Origin: an uncultured Clostridia bacterium
GTDB lineage: Bacteria > Bacillota_A > Clostridia > Peptostreptococcales > Anaerovoracaceae
Assembly: GCA_945873875.1 (NCBI GenBank)
Contig: CAMCER010000052.1
Location: forward strand, 1-5,913
Direction: 5' to 3'
Length of the DNA: 5,913 nucleotides
The position numbers were made by a program, and so were the translations under genes. Within the stretch, counting starts at the first letter, position 1. Every line of letters begins with the position of its first letter. This document shows, one piece after another, positions 5,619-5,913 of this stretch. The notes below the pieces were generated by a model. The model was not told the DNA's origin. It searched no databases and saw only the letters and a program-made list of their open reading frames with translations.

Positions 5619-5913
5619 ATGCCAAGAAAAAGTTTTGACGAAGTATTAGCTTACACAGAGAAAGCCCTCGGATGGATCAAGGCTGACACTCTGGAAGGCG
5701 ACGACAAGAAAGAATTTCTTGAGAACGCAAAGTTCAATTTTGACAATCATGTAAACCCAGGATTCCTCGAGTACAGAAAGGCCGCTGGCGGCGACGAACT
5801 CGCAATGGAATGGAAATCACAGGGAGACCACTTCTATGATCTGAACGGAAATGAATACATCGACTTCCTCGGTGGATTCGGAGCATTCAACTGCGGACAC
5901 AGACATCCGACAG
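5619..5913 (+). CDS. patA: Putrescine aminotransferase (PatA-like), 5' part only
   Basis: The first 98 residues of a class III PLP aminotransferase; the window ends inside the gene. The fragment matches the N-terminal region of E. coli PatA (YgjG): HVNPGFLEYRKAAGGD (44-59) against HVNPGFLEYRKSVTAGGD, an EW pair at 64-65, and YIDFLGGFGAFNCGHRHP (80-97) against FIDCLGGFGIFNVGHRNP. PatA transfers an amino group from putrescine or cadaverine to 2-oxoglutarate, giving the aminoaldehyde that cyclises to a pyrroline. The PLP lysine and other catalytic residues would lie beyond the right edge, so activity cannot be judged. E. coli PatA has about 459 residues, so roughly 360 are missing. The ATG at 5619 has GGAGG seven bases upstream (5607-5611). 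It follows the previous aminotransferase by 100 bp on the same strand, so cotranscription is likely. The symbol rests on N-terminal similarity only. Confidence 0.82.
   Translation, partial: MPRKSFDEVLAYTEKALGWIKADTLEGDDKKEFLENAKFNFDNHVNPGFLEYRKAAGGDELAMEWKSQGDHFYDLNGNEYIDFLGGFGAFNCGHRHPT

Noticed and set aside
5035..5625. Minus-strand open frame of 196 codons
   Set aside because: Antisense to the aminotransferase and running across the intergenic hairpin; its composition is that of a shadow frame.

Overview
The window reads as a chromosomal metabolic locus of a Gram-positive anaerobe, most likely a gut-type member of the Clostridia. The pointers are strong AGGAGG-type ribosome binding sites before every gene, consensus SigA-like promoters in AT-rich gaps (one with an extended -10), coding sequence of moderate GC, AGA/AGG as the main arginine codons, and protein families typical of amino-acid and polyamine users. 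The taxonomic guess is an inference. I see no mobile element, phage gene, tRNA, rRNA or CRISPR array.

Layout. Positions 1-1369 (minus strand) hold most of an NhaC-family Na+/H+ antiporter whose C-terminus runs off the left edge. Positions 1370-1621 are a divergent regulatory gap with a near-consensus minus-strand promoter, a perfect 6-bp inverted repeat just upstream of it, and a possible 19-bp-spacer promoter for the next gene. Positions 1622-2461 (plus) encode a BmrR-like MerR-family regulator with a GyrI-like effector domain. Positions 2462-2730 hold a terminator-like structure, a 12-bp tandem repeat, and a promoter of MerR type (TTGACT, 19-bp spacer, TAAGAT, spanned by CCTTG/CAAGG arms). 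Positions 2731-4188 encode a sodium:solute symporter, 4289-5518 a class III PLP aminotransferase, and 5619 to the right edge the first 98 residues of a putrescine aminotransferase (PatA-like). The last three genes run in one direction and are separated by about 100-bp gaps, each with a GC-rich hairpin lacking a good U-tract, so they probably form one transcription unit.

Working model (inference). The MerR protein senses a small cationic or amine-type ligand and switches on the symporter operon by untwisting the 19-bp-spacer promoter. The symporter imports an amine or amino acid with Na+. PatA would convert putrescine (or cadaverine) to the aminoaldehyde. The ArgD-like aminotransferase would act on a related omega-amino compound such as GABA, ornithine or acetylornithine. 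The divergent NhaC protein could serve Na+ homeostasis for Na+-driven uptake. The strongest unusual signal is the MerR-type operator-promoter beside a gene for a MerR/GyrI regulator, which suggests MerR control of polyamine catabolism. The individual protein families are well known; I do not see a wholly new system here.
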